A stretch of 64,000 nucleotides of DNA, taken from positions 4,049,501-4,113,500 of the forward strand of contig NZ_CP127162.1 of NCBI RefSeq assembly GCF_030263935.1, given 5' to 3'. Under the pieces are notes generated by a model. It was not told the origin of the DNA. It saw only the letters and a program-made list of their open reading frames with translations, and ran no database searches. Origin of the DNA: Paenibacillus polygoni (GTDB lineage Bacteria > Bacillota > Bacilli > Paenibacillales > Paenibacillaceae). Positions 9,916 through 18,151 of this stretch are shown piece after piece; positions within the stretch are counted from its first letter, which is position 1; every line of letters begins with the position of its first letter. A program made the translations under genes and the position numbers.

Positions 9916-12342
9916 TTAACGGTTCCACTGTTCACGGTACTGCCCTGGGGTCAACCCTTCTTGTTTCTTGAAAATCCGATTAAAGTAGCTGTGCTGATAA
10001 CCTACCTGATCTGCGATTTCGTTAATCTTCAAATCGGTTTCTCGCAGTAAACGTTTTGCCATGTCCATACGCCGAAAGGTGACATAATCAATAAAATTGA
10101 TTCCTGCAACTTGTTTAAAAGCTTTACTAAGTGCATAAGGAGTCATATCTTCCAGATCGGCACAAGCTTCTAGCGATATATCCGTCATATACTGCTGATC
10201 GATGCGTTCCATGGTGCGTTCAACTGCGGGTTTCAGCCCTGAATGTGATCTTTGTTCCATAAAGGTAATAAAAGGAGTCATCACTTCCGATTTCAGCCAA
10301 GCCTCTATTTGCACGGGTTCCCTCAGCTGGGCAAGCTCATCATACAAATTACGGCCGCTAAATAGTTCATAGGGAGGAATTCCGGACTGCAGCATCAGGT
10401 GCAGCATGCTTGCCAGCAGTTGAAGCATCATCTGCTGCAGCTGATAAATCGTACATTGACGCTGTGTGACTTGTTTTAGAAACTCACGGAGCAGATCTGT
10501 TGCCTCTTCTTCTTTTCCCGTTCGAATGGCATGAATCAGGTCCCGTTCAATAAGAAACGGATAACTCGAATGTTCTATATCGTGTGTGAATGTCAAATGA
10601 TCTAAATCCAGAAGCTGGTTAAGTTCTTCAATGCTATGGAATGCTTCTGCTTGCTCAAGTTCCATAAATAGGGAGGGTATATCACGAACTGAACTCGTAG
10701 GTCTACCCACCATAATGGTCACATTCATTTTCATAATTTGGTTAATGACCACCATGAGTTCTTCGGACCACTCAAGTACAGATGCTTTTAGTTTCTCTTC
10801 CTCACCGGTTAAAAGGATTGCAGCAGACAGATCGTGGAAATTCAGCACACAAGCTTGCTCAAAACGCTGCTCTGCGAATTCCTCAATAATATTCACTACT
10901 GTCAAAGTAACAAGGCCTTTATCCTGTTCTAGAAAACGTCCGCTCAGCTTGGAGTATCCTGTAAGTTGCAATCTTACGAGTAAAAAATGCTGATCCCGCA
11001 CCCGAAATCCAAGATCCTCTAGTCTCTGCCGTAGATCCTCTTCAGAATGGGCAGACAGATGTCCTTGAATGAGCTGCATGATATATCCATTCCGCAATTG
11101 CGGCATCTGAAGTTCAAGCCTTTTTCGAACGGTACTTCGCTCCATGACAAGTTCATTCCACTGTGCTTCAAGCAGTTCGAATTCATCCACGTTAACCGCA
11201 GGCAAAACTGGGCTGTTACCCGTGTTACCGGCAGATTCAGCAGAAAGCAATCCCAATAATCGTTCAATTGGTGTATAGATGCGGCGAGATACCAGCCAGG
11301 ATAATAGAATCGCAAGCAGGAGTCCGGCCGTACTCATCAGTACAATACCTTTGGACACCGATAACAAAGGGGCAGTTATGTCGGTAATCGGCGCTGCTGA
11401 AACATAGAACCAGTTCGAATCAATCCGATTCATTTTTCCATAGGACACAGAGTAGGTGATCCCTTCAAACGTATATAGTAATGAACCCTTGTCTCGGGAC
11501 AGGTCCACCTTTTGTCTAATTTCTTCATTTAATTGTTTAGAGGAGCTGCCTTCATGGTCTCCGCCGGACAGGAGTATATTTCCTTTTTGGTCCATTAAAA
11601 AAGTGGAACCTTGATCATAAGGGGTAAGCGTTTTCAGCAGGTTTGTCACTTTTTTGTTATCCAGCTTAACGATGAGGGCTCCGAAAGGGCTGAGACTCCC
11701 CCCTGGTATTTTATGTACCAAGACTAAGGCTTCTCCTGGATCTGTATGAAGCAAATGGGCTGAGTTGTCTCCAGCATTTTTTGTTCCCCGCTCCGCCAGC
11801 GGCTGTCCTGGAATTCGATCTGTCCAGTAAATATGGCTCCCATCTCTAAGATACTCATTATAGGAATCAATCAGCGATAGATCGGTCAGCTCGCTATAAG
11901 AACGATTGAACAAGATCGGCTGAGGTTCATTTAAATACAGCTCTACTTTTTGAATAAGTGGATTAGAACCTTGCAGTACGTATAGTGTTTTCATGATATC
12001 TACTGTCTCTGTAAACTGATAGACATAATCCATTTCTTTCAGCTCTTCCCCAAACCGGGGTTCAAACGCCCAATGAGATAAGCTGAGTTCCATATAACTG
12101 AACTGGTCGGCGAGATTCTCAGCTCGGTTCGTAATCTGATTCTGATGGAGCCTGTTAAATTCTTTTTCCATCTGCCCGATAACAAGCCAGTACATCGTCA
12201 TTCCTGTAATGAGCCCTGGAATACTTGCAATCAGCAGAATCGTAATTAAACTTTTACGATAAAAACGTCCCTTGCGTGGACTTCCTTTTATAAAACCAAA
12301 CGGTTTTAACTTCTTCTTACGAGCTGGATGAAGAGGAATCAT
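9916..12342 (-). CDS. AraC-family regulator with extracellular sensor domain (YtdP/YesS-like)
   Basis: 808 residues. One membrane segment lies at about residues 31-52 and a second near 330-350; the roughly 280 residues between them form an external, Cache-like ligand-binding region. The C-terminal 100 residues are an AraC/XylS DNA-binding domain with two helix-turn-helix units (EACADLEDMTPYALSKAF and INEIADQVGYQHSYFNRIFK). B. subtilis relatives activate pectin-fragment transport operons in one polypeptide, without a phosphorelay. Its place directly before the transporter and hydrolase genes suggests it activates them on sensing an extracellular oligosaccharide. The inducer is not known. Confidence 0.85.
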   Translation of the reverse strand: MIPLHPARKKKLKPFGFIKGSPRKGRFYRKSLITILLIASIPGLITGMTMYWLVIGQMEKEFNRLHQNQITNRAENLADQFSYMELSLSHWAFEPRFGEELKEMDYVYQFTETVDIMKTLYVLQGSNPLIQKVELYLNEPQPILFNRSYSELTDLSLIDSYNEYLRDGSHIYWTDRIPGQPLAERGTKNAGDNSAHLLHTDPGEALVLVHKIPGGSLSPFGALIVKLDNKKVTNLLKTLTPYDQGSTFLMDQKGNILLSGGDHEGSSSKQLNEEIRQKVDLSRDKGSLLYTFEGITYSVSYGKMNRIDSNWFYVSAAPITDITAPLLSVSKGIVLMSTAGLLLAILLSWLVSRRIYTPIERLLGLLSAESAGNTGNSPVLPAVNVDEFELLEAQWNELVMERSTVRKRLELQMPQLRNGYIMQLIQGHLSAHSEEDLRQRLEDLGFRVRDQHFLLVRLQLTGYSKLSGRFLEQDKGLVTLTVVNIIEEFAEQRFEQACVLNFHDLSAAILLTGEEEKLKASVLEWSEELMVVINQIMKMNVTIMVGRPTSSVRDIPSLFMELEQAEAFHSIEELNQLLDLDHLTFTHDIEHSSYPFLIERDLIHAIRTGKEEEATDLLREFLKQVTQRQCTIYQLQQMMLQLLASMLHLMLQSGIPPYELFSGRNLYDELAQLREPVQIEAWLKSEVMTPFITFMEQRSHSGLKPAVERTMERIDQQYMTDISLEACADLEDMTPYALSKAFKQVAGINFIDYVTFRRMDMAKRLLRETDLKINEIADQVGYQHSYFNRIFKKQEGLTPGQYREQWNR

Positions 12343-12612
12343 CGCTCAGTTCACCTGCCTATTTTCTCGAAGTCGCATTCATCATTATATTTTAAAAAAA
12401 CACGTATTTTTGTTCTAGACGAGCATGTAAGTTCGATAAGGTTTAACATGACAATGAAATGGTTAATATATTTGTTTCGCCCCGTTTTATCCTTAATCCT
12501 GCAAAAATGGATTATTCTGTCGTTTAATCGCTTCATATTTCGTATTCCTCGAAAAAGAGTGTAAAATAATAAGGAATCGTTGAAGACGTTATTTGAGGAG
12601 GATCTTTACACT

Positions 12613-13974
12613 ATGAGTATTGATTACAAGGCTTATTTTGAAGACAATCGTGAACAACATCTGAATGAGTTACAAGAATGGTTATCCATTCCAAGTATCT
12701 CTGCCTTATCTGAACATAAAGGTGATGTCCATAAAGCAGCGGAATGGCTTGCAGCAAAACTGACAGAAGCGGGTCTTGAGCATGTAGAAATCCATGAAAC
12801 CAAAGGTCATCCTTTGATTACCGCAGATTATCTGCATGCAGAAGGAAAACCTACCGTTCTGGTCTACGGTCACTACGACGTGCAGCCGGTTGATCCGCTG
12901 CATTTATGGGAGACACCTCCTTTTGAGCCTTCCATTCGTGACGGGAAATTGTATGCCCGCGGTGCAACCGACGATAAAGGACAACTGTTCTTGCATGTTA
13001 AGGCTGTTGAAGCGATTTTGAAACAAGAGAAGGAACTACCTGTTAACATCAAATTCTGTATTGAAGGTGAAGAAGAAGTATCGAGTCCTAACCTCCCTCT
13101 CTTCCTCGAAGAAAACAAGGAAAAGCTGGCAGCTGATGTCGTGCTCGTCTCAGACACATCCTTGCTTGCTCCCGGAAAACCAGCCATCTCTACAGGACTG
13201 CGTGGACTTTGTTCCCTTGAGCTTTCTTTGAATACAGCGAATACAGACCTGCATTCCGGTTCTTACGGAGGCGGCGTACCTAATGCACTTCATGCGATGG
13301 TTGAATTACTGTCTACCTTACATGATAAACAAGGACGAGTAAGTGTAGAAGGTTTCTATAATGGAGTACAAGAATTGTCTCCGGAAATGCGTGAAGAATT
13401 TGCTAAACAGCAATTTGACGAAGAGAAACTGAAACAAGATCTCGGTCTTGATGCGCTTTATGGCGAAGAAGGTTACTCTTTCGTAGAACGAATCGGTGCT
13501 CGTCCAACGCTTGAACTTAACGGTGTATACGGCGGATTCCAAGGAGAAGGCACGAAGACGGTTATCCCTAAAGAAGCACACGCCAAGATTACTTGCCGGC
13601 TTGTTGCGAATCAGGATCCGCAAGCTTGCCTCGATGCAATCGAAGCACATCTAAATGCTCACACTCCGGTAGGTGCAAAATTAACTATTTCACCAAAAGA
13701 GAAAGCATATGCTTTTAATATTGATCCGTCCCATCCGATGCTGCAAAAAGCAGCAGATGCGTACGAAACCGTATATGGTACACGTGCACTGTTTACTAAA
13801 GATGGCGGCTCAATCCCTATTGTTGAAAAACTGTCCAGCACACTGAATGCACCTACCGTAATGATGGGCTTCGGCTTGCCAGATGAAAATCTGCACGCAC
13901 CAAATGAGCATTTCAACTTGGAGAATTTTGATAAAGGTCTGCTGACCATTGTTGAATATCTAAAGCGTGTTTAA
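12613..13974 (+). CDS. M20-family metallopeptidase (dipeptidase)
   Basis: 453 residues from the ATG at 12613, chosen because GAGGAGG lies 11 bases upstream; an in-frame TTG at 12580 is poorly placed. Zinc-ligand motifs of the M20/ArgE/CPG2 clan are visible: GHYDVQP, ARGATDDKGQ, EGEEEVSS and the C-terminal LHAPNEH. A dimerisation domain lies between them. These cytosolic enzymes cleave dipeptides or related amides. The gene stands alone, divergent from the pectin regulator, and ends at its own terminator. Confidence 0.92.
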   Translation: MSIDYKAYFEDNREQHLNELQEWLSIPSISALSEHKGDVHKAAEWLAAKLTEAGLEHVEIHETKGHPLITADYLHAEGKPTVLVYGHYDVQPVDPLHLWETPPFEPSIRDGKLYARGATDDKGQLFLHVKAVEAILKQEKELPVNIKFCIEGEEEVSSPNLPLFLEENKEKLAADVVLVSDTSLLAPGKPAISTGLRGLCSLELSLNTANTDLHSGSYGGGVPNALHAMVELLSTLHDKQGRVSVEGFYNGVQELSPEMREEFAKQQFDEEKLKQDLGLDALYGEEGYSFVERIGARPTLELNGVYGGFQGEGTKTVIPKEAHAKITCRLVANQDPQACLDAIEAHLNAHTPVGAKLTISPKEKAYAFNIDPSHPMLQKAADAYETVYGTRALFTKDGGSIPIVEKLSSTLNAPTVMMGFGLPDENLHAPNEHFNLENFDKGLLTIVEYLKRV

Positions 13975-13987
13975 AAGTAAATAAAAA

Positions 13988-14017
13988 AACTCAATTCGAG
14001 TGAAATCGAATTGAGTT
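13988..14017 (-). terminator. terminator of the nag genes
   Basis: A perfect 12-base-pair stem (AACTCAATTCGA with its complement) around a six-base loop. Read on the minus strand it is followed by a run of T, so it should end nagA transcripts. It lies inside the 79-base gap between the converging M20 and nagA genes. Confidence 0.85.
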
Positions 14018-14025
14018 CTTAGGAA

Positions 14026-14055
14026 GCAGGTTGGATCGAATCCAGCCTGCTTTTT
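14026..14055 (+). terminator. terminator of the M20 peptidase gene
   Basis: GCAGGTTGGAT pairs with ATCCAGCCTGC (one G-U pair) around a three-base loop and is followed on the plus strand by TTTTTATTTT. The T-tract overlaps the last codons of nagA on the other strand. Confidence 0.85.
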
Positions 14056-15238
14056 ATTTTAATTTCGAACCTTTAATCCATACGTCTGTTAGCTCTAGGG
14101 AAGAATCCAGCAGCAGAATATCGGCTTGTTTCCCCTGTTCAATGGTACCTGTTACATCAAGAAGTCCAAGCAGGCTTGCCGGATTGTGACTTGCTGCCTG
14201 AGAAACTTCTACTATACTCAGCCCCGCTTCCTTAACTAGGAACTGGAATCCTCGAATCATAGTAAGTGTACTTCCTGCAAGTGTGATTCCATCTTCCAGC
14301 CGGGCTACCCCCTCTTTTACTACAACAGGCAGATCTCCTAATGTATAATTTCCATCGGGAAGACCCGTAGCTGACATGGCATCTGTGATGAGCACCAGCT
14401 TGTGAATACTGCTTTTGAGCTGAGCAATGAGAGATACTGCAGCAGGGTGCACATGAATCCCATCTGCAATCACTTCTGCACTGATTCGCGGGTCACTTAA
14501 CACTGCCCCTGCCGTTCCAGGCTTACGATGATGAAGCGGGGTCATCGCATTAAATGTATGAACTGCATGATGAAGTCCAACTTCCACGGCAGCTTCCACC
14601 TCTTCATACGTAGCATCCGTATGCCCTACAGCAGCAGTAATATGCTGTTCTCGCAGCCATGTAATCACTTCGTGCGCCCCTTCTCGCTCAGGAGCAAGGG
14701 TAACTTGGCGAATAAGTCCTGGGTACAGCTTTTCCCAGGAAATAAGCCAGTTCACATCAGGCAGAGAAATATGTTCTGGATTTTGTGCACCGGGCCATTT
14801 TGGACTAATAAATGGACCTTCTAGATGAACTCCTGCCAGCTGTGCATAAGGCATCGGCTGCGCGCGATATTCATTCACTTCATGGAGAACTTTATCAATC
14901 CATTCTTTGGGAGCTGTCATCGTTGTTGCCAGCATGGTTGTCGTTCCTTGTGAAGCATGATATGAAGTAATCGTGTCTAAGACCTCTTTTGAGGAATCCA
15001 TAAAATCTTGGCCGCCGCCCCCATGAACATGAATATCTATAAAGCCAGGAACAATGTATCCGTCATGCCCCTGGATCACTTCTCCTTGTTCATCCGTCCA
15101 TCGATCGGGAATATCAGAGGCAGGTCCTGCGTAAACGATGGTATCATTTTGTATAATTACAGCGCCTTGTTCTAGAACCTCATCTTTCATTACTACATTT
15201 CCATAAATAGTGGTCAGGCTGTTATTATGATTTATCAT
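14054..15238 (-). CDS. nagA: N-acetylglucosamine-6-phosphate deacetylase
   Basis: 394 residues, normal for the family. Metal-binding and catalytic motifs of the amidohydrolase fold are present: GFIDIHVHGGGG near residue 65, HLEGPFIS, GHTDATYEE, HTFNAMTPLHHRKPG and the catalytic aspartate in LITDAMSATG. It converts GlcNAc-6-P to glucosamine-6-P and acetate in the cytoplasm, the first committed step of GlcNAc catabolism and cell-wall amino sugar recycling. It begins one base after nagB and ends at its own hairpin. Confidence 0.96.
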   Translation of the reverse strand: MINHNNSLTTIYGNVVMKDEVLEQGAVIIQNDTIVYAGPASDIPDRWTDEQGEVIQGHDGYIVPGFIDIHVHGGGGQDFMDSSKEVLDTITSYHASQGTTTMLATTMTAPKEWIDKVLHEVNEYRAQPMPYAQLAGVHLEGPFISPKWPGAQNPEHISLPDVNWLISWEKLYPGLIRQVTLAPEREGAHEVITWLREQHITAAVGHTDATYEEVEAAVEVGLHHAVHTFNAMTPLHHRKPGTAGAVLSDPRISAEVIADGIHVHPAAVSLIAQLKSSIHKLVLITDAMSATGLPDGNYTLGDLPVVVKEGVARLEDGITLAGSTLTMIRGFQFLVKEAGLSIVEVSQAASHNPASLLGLLDVTGTIEQGKQADILLLDSSLELTDVWIKGSKLK

Positions 15239-15239
15239 C

Positions 15240-15965
15240 TTACATGAACCTCCCAGCTCCGCGATCCAGCAGAACAGTCACATTGGGATGGCATTGCAAA
15301 AGAGATGCTGGACATTCGGTCGTAATTGGACCCGTCAGTGCCGTACGAATAATCTCAGCCTTATCCTCACCACGGGCTATAAGCACTATATGCTTCGCCT
15401 TGAGAATAGAGGCAACCCCCATCGTCATCGCTTGTTTTGGCACATCCTCAATGGATGGGAAGAAACGTGCATTCGCCTTCAGGGTCTCCTCTTTCAAGTT
15501 CACCACGTGAGTACTTCCCGTAAGACTTGCTCCTGGTTCATTAAACCCAATATGTCCGTTATGTCCAATCCCGAGGAGCTGAAGATCCACCGGTCCCTGA
15601 TTAACGAGCAGTTCCTCATAACGTGTACATTCTGCGTCCAAATCTGCTGCATTTCCATCAGGTATGTGTGTATTCTCCATCTTGATATCTATATGATGAA
15701 ACAACTTGTTATTCATGAAGCTGCGATAGCTTTCCGAGTGACTTACAGGCAATCCAACATACTCATCCAAATTAAAAGAAGAAGCACTCACAAAACTTAC
15801 AAGTCCGCGGTTATACATATCGATTAGTTCATTATAAATTCCAACAGGAGAACTCCCTGTGGCAAGACCGAGCACTGCTTTTGGTTTATTCTGTACAAGT
15901 GATGCGATAAGTTCTGCTCCGGTTGTGTTAAGCTCTTTTTCTTGATCAAAAATTCTAATATTCAT
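15240..15965 (-). CDS. nagB: glucosamine-6-phosphate deaminase
   Basis: 241 residues from the ATG at 15965. An ATG nine bases upstream directly abuts the GGAGG site, so the inner start fits better. Family motifs: LGLATGSSPVGIY, SFNLDEYVGL with the catalytic aspartate, LGIGHNGHIGFNEPG, and a C-terminal lysine-rich loop. It converts glucosamine-6-P to fructose-6-P and ammonia, following NagA. The upstream regulator gene overlaps its leader, giving the order regulator-nagB-nagA in one unit. Confidence 0.96.
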   Translation of the reverse strand: MNIRIFDQEKELNTTGAELIASLVQNKPKAVLGLATGSSPVGIYNELIDMYNRGLVSFVSASSFNLDEYVGLPVSHSESYRSFMNNKLFHHIDIKMENTHIPDGNAADLDAECTRYEELLVNQGPVDLQLLGIGHNGHIGFNEPGASLTGSTHVVNLKEETLKANARFFPSIEDVPKQAMTMGVASILKAKHIVLIARGEDKAEIIRTALTGPITTECPASLLQCHPNVTVLLDRGAGRFM

Positions 15966-15970
15966 CTTAT

Positions 15971-16828
15971 TCATCCTCCATTCCGTAATTTCACACGTTG
16001 TACTTGCTCATAAGAGCCATCCAGTCTTGGAACAAATCGTTCAAAATCCTGACTGACCATGCCTGTAAATAAAATATCAATCACATGTAGCAAGGCGATA
16101 CGCGAAGCCATATCTCCTCGGCGCATCCCCTGTTCGAGTGAGGAAGTAAACAAGGGAATATCAGTGACAGATGCTAGGGTGTTGTGTCCATACGAAGTAA
16201 GAGAAATCGTGCTTGCTCCGTGTTCTTTCGCACATACGAGCGCGTCGATCGTGTCCTGGGTCTCACCTGAATACGAAACCGCAAAAGCAACATCCTCAGC
16301 ACCCAGGGACGAGGCAGATGTAATCTGCATATGTCCATCGGAAAATGCGGTACAGGAAATCCCAATTCGAATTAACTTCTGATAGAAGTCCTGCGTCACG
16401 ATCGATGAAGTAGCCACTCCGTACAGATCTACTCGTCTTGCTCGGCAAAGCAGATGGATTGATTTCTCAAGACGTTCCATATCCAGCAGTCTTGTGGTGT
16501 CTGTAATCGATGCTAAGTGATTCGCTTCGATGGCTTCTACAATCGTAGTAAGCGAATTTCCTGCAACGATATCTTGATACACCTCATTACCCGAATGTTG
16601 AAAAGTTTCTGCTGCTAGCTTCATTTTGAAATCTGGAAATCCTCGAAAATGCCTGGATTTACAGAACCGAGTCACCGTTGCAGGGCTGGTTCCACTTCTT
16701 TCGGCTAGTTCCTTAATAGATAACCGCGTGATCACAGAAGGGGATTCTAAAATGACCTCGGCAATTCTTCTCTCTTGAGGAGGAAGTTGCTCCATTTCTT
16801 GGAGTAACGCATGTAAGATTGCTGCCAT
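15971..16828 (-). CDS. RpiR/MurR-family transcriptional regulator of the nag genes
   Basis: 285 residues. The N-terminal helix-turn-helix (SIKELAERSGTSPATVTRFCK) is followed by a SIS sugar-isomerase domain (residues about 125-265, with YGVATSSIVTQDFYQKL and VSYSGETQDTIDA) that binds phosphosugars. Members sense amino sugar phosphates such as GlcNAc-6-P or MurNAc-6-P. As the first gene of the nagBA operon it most likely controls its own transcription unit. B. subtilis uses a GntR-type regulator for these genes, so this is a different control scheme. Confidence 0.88.
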   Translation of the reverse strand: MAAILHALLQEMEQLPPQERRIAEVILESPSVITRLSIKELAERSGTSPATVTRFCKSRHFRGFPDFKMKLAAETFQHSGNEVYQDIVAGNSLTTIVEAIEANHLASITDTTRLLDMERLEKSIHLLCRARRVDLYGVATSSIVTQDFYQKLIRIGISCTAFSDGHMQITSASSLGAEDVAFAVSYSGETQDTIDALVCAKEHGASTISLTSYGHNTLASVTDIPLFTSSLEQGMRRGDMASRIALLHVIDILFTGMVSQDFERFVPRLDGSYEQVQRVKLRNGG

Positions 16829-16865
16829 AGGGTGAATCCACCTCGATATGAATATTATTATAAAT

Positions 16866-16911
16866 GAAAATTATTTTAATAAATTTTATATTTAATGAAG
16901 AAAATTATTTT
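16866..16911. promoter_or_regulatory. direct repeat upstream of the rpiR-nagBA operon (possible operator)
   Basis: The sequence GAAAATTATTTT occurs at 16866-16877 and again at 16900-16911, in an AT-rich stretch 38-83 bases before the regulator's start. The core AAAATTATTTT is nearly palindromic, as are operators of other RpiR-type proteins. The spacing and position fit autoregulation, but the region is so AT-rich that chance similarity is possible. Confidence 0.35.
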
Positions 16912-17023
16912 TACTACCCTCTCATCATAATCCATTATAGATGGTTAAATCAACCAGGTTTTGGGTTATATCGGTAATACATCCTACTAATAAATGGATT
17001 AGCCCAAAATTTTGCACAAACCG

Positions 17024-17052
17024 AACCATTCTAGGTGACTTTACATAAGATG
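17024..17052 (+). promoter_or_regulatory. possible sigma-K promoter of gerE
   Basis: AACC at 17024-17027 and CATAAGATG at 17044-17052 with a 16-base spacer resemble the sigma-K elements mACm and CATAnnnTA (last base differs). It lies about 60 bases before the gerE start. gerE is sigma-K dependent in B. subtilis, which makes the match credible. Confidence 0.45.
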
Positions 17053-17112
17053 ATTTGACTGTATCCCTTAACCTTGTTACACCATACAAACCCGGGCAAG
17101 GAGGGGTGAACA

Positions 17113-17334
17113 TTGAAGGGTGACCACAAGAGCAAATTTTTGTTGACCCACCGTGAACGCGAAGTATTCGAGCTTCTGGTGCAGGACAAAACGACGCGTG
17201 ATATCGCGGGACTTCTTTTTATCAGCGAGAAAACGGTGCGCAATCATATTTCCAATGTGATGCAGAAACTCAATGTTAAGGGTCGTTCACAAGCGGTAGT
17301 AGAGTTAATTAAGCTAGGAGAATTAAAAATTTGA
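17113..17334 (+). CDS. gerE: spore germination/coat regulator GerE
   Basis: 73 residues, almost entirely a LuxR-type DNA-binding domain with LLTHREREVFELLVQDKTT, ISEKTVRNHISNVMQKL and GRSQAVVELIKLGEL; from memory it is very close to B. subtilis GerE (74 residues). GerE acts late in the mother cell with sigma-K, activating and repressing coat and outer-layer genes including cge genes. The start is TTG with an AGGAGGGG site seven bases before it. It has no operon partner. CgeB-like genes occur 22 kb away in this window. Confidence 0.96.
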   Translation: MKGDHKSKFLLTHREREVFELLVQDKTTRDIAGLLFISEKTVRNHISNVMQKLNVKGRSQAVVELIKLGELKI

Positions 17335-17360
17335 CGAAAAAGAAGCTCTATTCTTTCGTC

Positions 17361-17406
17361 ATAGCCCTCTTCGTTTGTCCTTAGGGATGAAAGAAGAGGG
17401 CTTTAC
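17361..17406 (+). terminator. probable gerE terminator
   Basis: AGCCCTCTTC (17361-17370) is perfectly complementary to GAAGAGGGCT (17391-17400), with a smaller hairpin in the loop. Only a short T-rich stretch follows, so it is a moderate terminator. Confidence 0.6.
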
Positions 17407-17550
17407 TTGTTACTGGGGCCAACAAAATCAGCTATAAAAAAGATACCCATACTGCGTCTTAGAGAGCTCTTTGTAAATTGTTTATAGAGGACATGGGAGT
17501 TGTGGAGGGATACACCTTTCAATTAGATCAGCTCAAATTAGGGTAGACAA

Positions 17551-17592
17551 AAAAGAGAATCAATGAACGTATAATGAACATTGATCCTCTTT
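17551..17592 (-). terminator. hairpin terminator in the non-coding block
   Basis: A 13-base-pair stem with one mismatch (AAGAGAATCAATG against CATTGATCCTCTT). On the minus strand it is followed by six T, so it may end transcripts coming from the tRNA-Phe genes 255 bases upstream. Why the tRNA transcript would run so far is unclear. Confidence 0.55.
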
Positions 17593-17634
17593 ATGATTAT
17601 AATTAAAAAATCCCGATTTATTATTTACATCGTA

Positions 17635-17664
17635 CTAAGATATTTAAGTATCTTAGCTCTTTTT
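17635..17664 (+). terminator. hairpin with T-tract on the plus strand
   Basis: CTAAGATA and TATCTTAG form a perfect eight-base-pair stem around a six-base loop, followed by CTCTTTTT. This is a plausible plus-strand terminator, but no plus-strand gene after gerE is visible that would need it. Confidence 0.45.
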
Positions 17665-17698
17665 GTATTCTAAAATATCTTCAGACTGTCCTTTTTGG

Positions 17699-17831
17699 CC
17701 GTTGGAAACTCCAAAATCTTGATCATGATAGGAGAGGTGTGTCCGCCTCTAAGTAGAGATATTTCCTTAATCCCAACTTATCGAGCATCCATTGTAGATT
17801 TGCCCTGATACCCGCATCTCATTTCCAACGG
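17699..17831. repeat. 10-base inverted repeat bounding a 113-base non-coding segment
   Basis: CCGTTGGAAA at 17699-17708 is the exact reverse complement of TTTCCAACGG at 17822-17831. The enclosed sequence has further small hairpins (AGAGG/CCTCT) but no convincing open reading frame. It could be the closing stem of a structured RNA or a small mobile-element relic. I do not recognise it. Confidence 0.4.
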
Positions 17832-17847
17832 TTCATTAAAAATATGA

Positions 17848-17920
17848 TGGCTCGGGACAGAATCGAACTGCCGACACTAGGATTTTCAGTCCTATGCTCT
17901 ACCGACTGAGCTACCGAGCC
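17848..17920 (-). tRNA. tRNA-Phe (GAA), copy 3 in transcription order
   Basis: 73 bases folding as a cloverleaf: acceptor stem GGCTCGG/CCGAGCC, discriminator A, anticodon loop CTGAAAA with anticodon GAA. CCA is not encoded. In the T-stem this copy has the GGCAG/CTGTC pairing where the other two have GGCGG/CCGTC, a compensated pair change that keeps the stem. Confidence 0.97.
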
Positions 17921-17935
17921 TTATTTATTTAGAGA

Positions 17936-18008
17936 TGGCTCGGGACGGGATCGAACCGCCGACACTAGGATTTTCAGTCCTATGCTCTACCGACTGAGCT
18001 ACCGAGCC
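17936..18008 (-). tRNA. tRNA-Phe (GAA), copy 2
   Basis: 73-base cloverleaf with anticodon GAA and the same arms as its neighbours. It differs from copy 1 by one base in the T-loop. A 15-base AT-rich spacer separates it from copy 3 and a 16-base spacer from copy 1, so the three are surely one transcript. Confidence 0.97.
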
Positions 18009-18024
18009 TTATTTTATTTAGAGA

Positions 18025-18097
18025 TGGCTCGGGACGGAATCGAACCGCCGACACTAGGATTTTCAGTCCTATGCTCTACCGACTGAGCTACCGAGCC
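18025..18097 (-). tRNA. tRNA-Phe (GAA), copy 1
   Basis: 73-base cloverleaf with anticodon GAA, first in the direction of transcription. It begins about 54 bases after the U-tract of the T-box terminator. Acceptor, D, anticodon and T arms are all complete, so this appears functional. Confidence 0.97.
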
Positions 18098-18113
18098 TTA
18101 TTTTTAATAGATT

Positions 18114-18143
18114 ACTATAAATGGAACCCTGTGATATCGTAAA
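18114..18143 (-). promoter_or_regulatory. candidate tRNA-Phe promoter
   Basis: On the minus strand TTTACG and TATAGT stand 18 bases apart, with the -10 element 17 bases before the first tRNA. This would let the tRNAs be transcribed independently of the T-box. The -35 element is weak. Confidence 0.45.
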
Positions 18144-18151
18144 TGGAATAC

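Noticed and set aside
15288..15827. 179-codon plus-strand ORF opposite nagB
   Set aside because: Antisense shadow of a certain gene, with no plausible start signal or domain.
17083..17091. CATACAAAC as an alternative sigma-K -10 element for gerE
   Set aside because: It lacks the TA end of the consensus and is so close to the ribosome-binding site that little leader would remain; the element at 17044-17052 fits better.
17493..17546. A 17-codon plus-strand ORF with a GAGGA-like site, followed by a hairpin
   Set aside because: Too short, no recognised similarity, and the following hairpin has its T-run on the other strand.
17700..17830. Fragments on the minus strand resembling protein (for example LGLRKYLYLEADTPLLS)
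   Set aside because: Only about 20 codons in any frame, with stops on both sides; not enough to claim a transposase or other relic.
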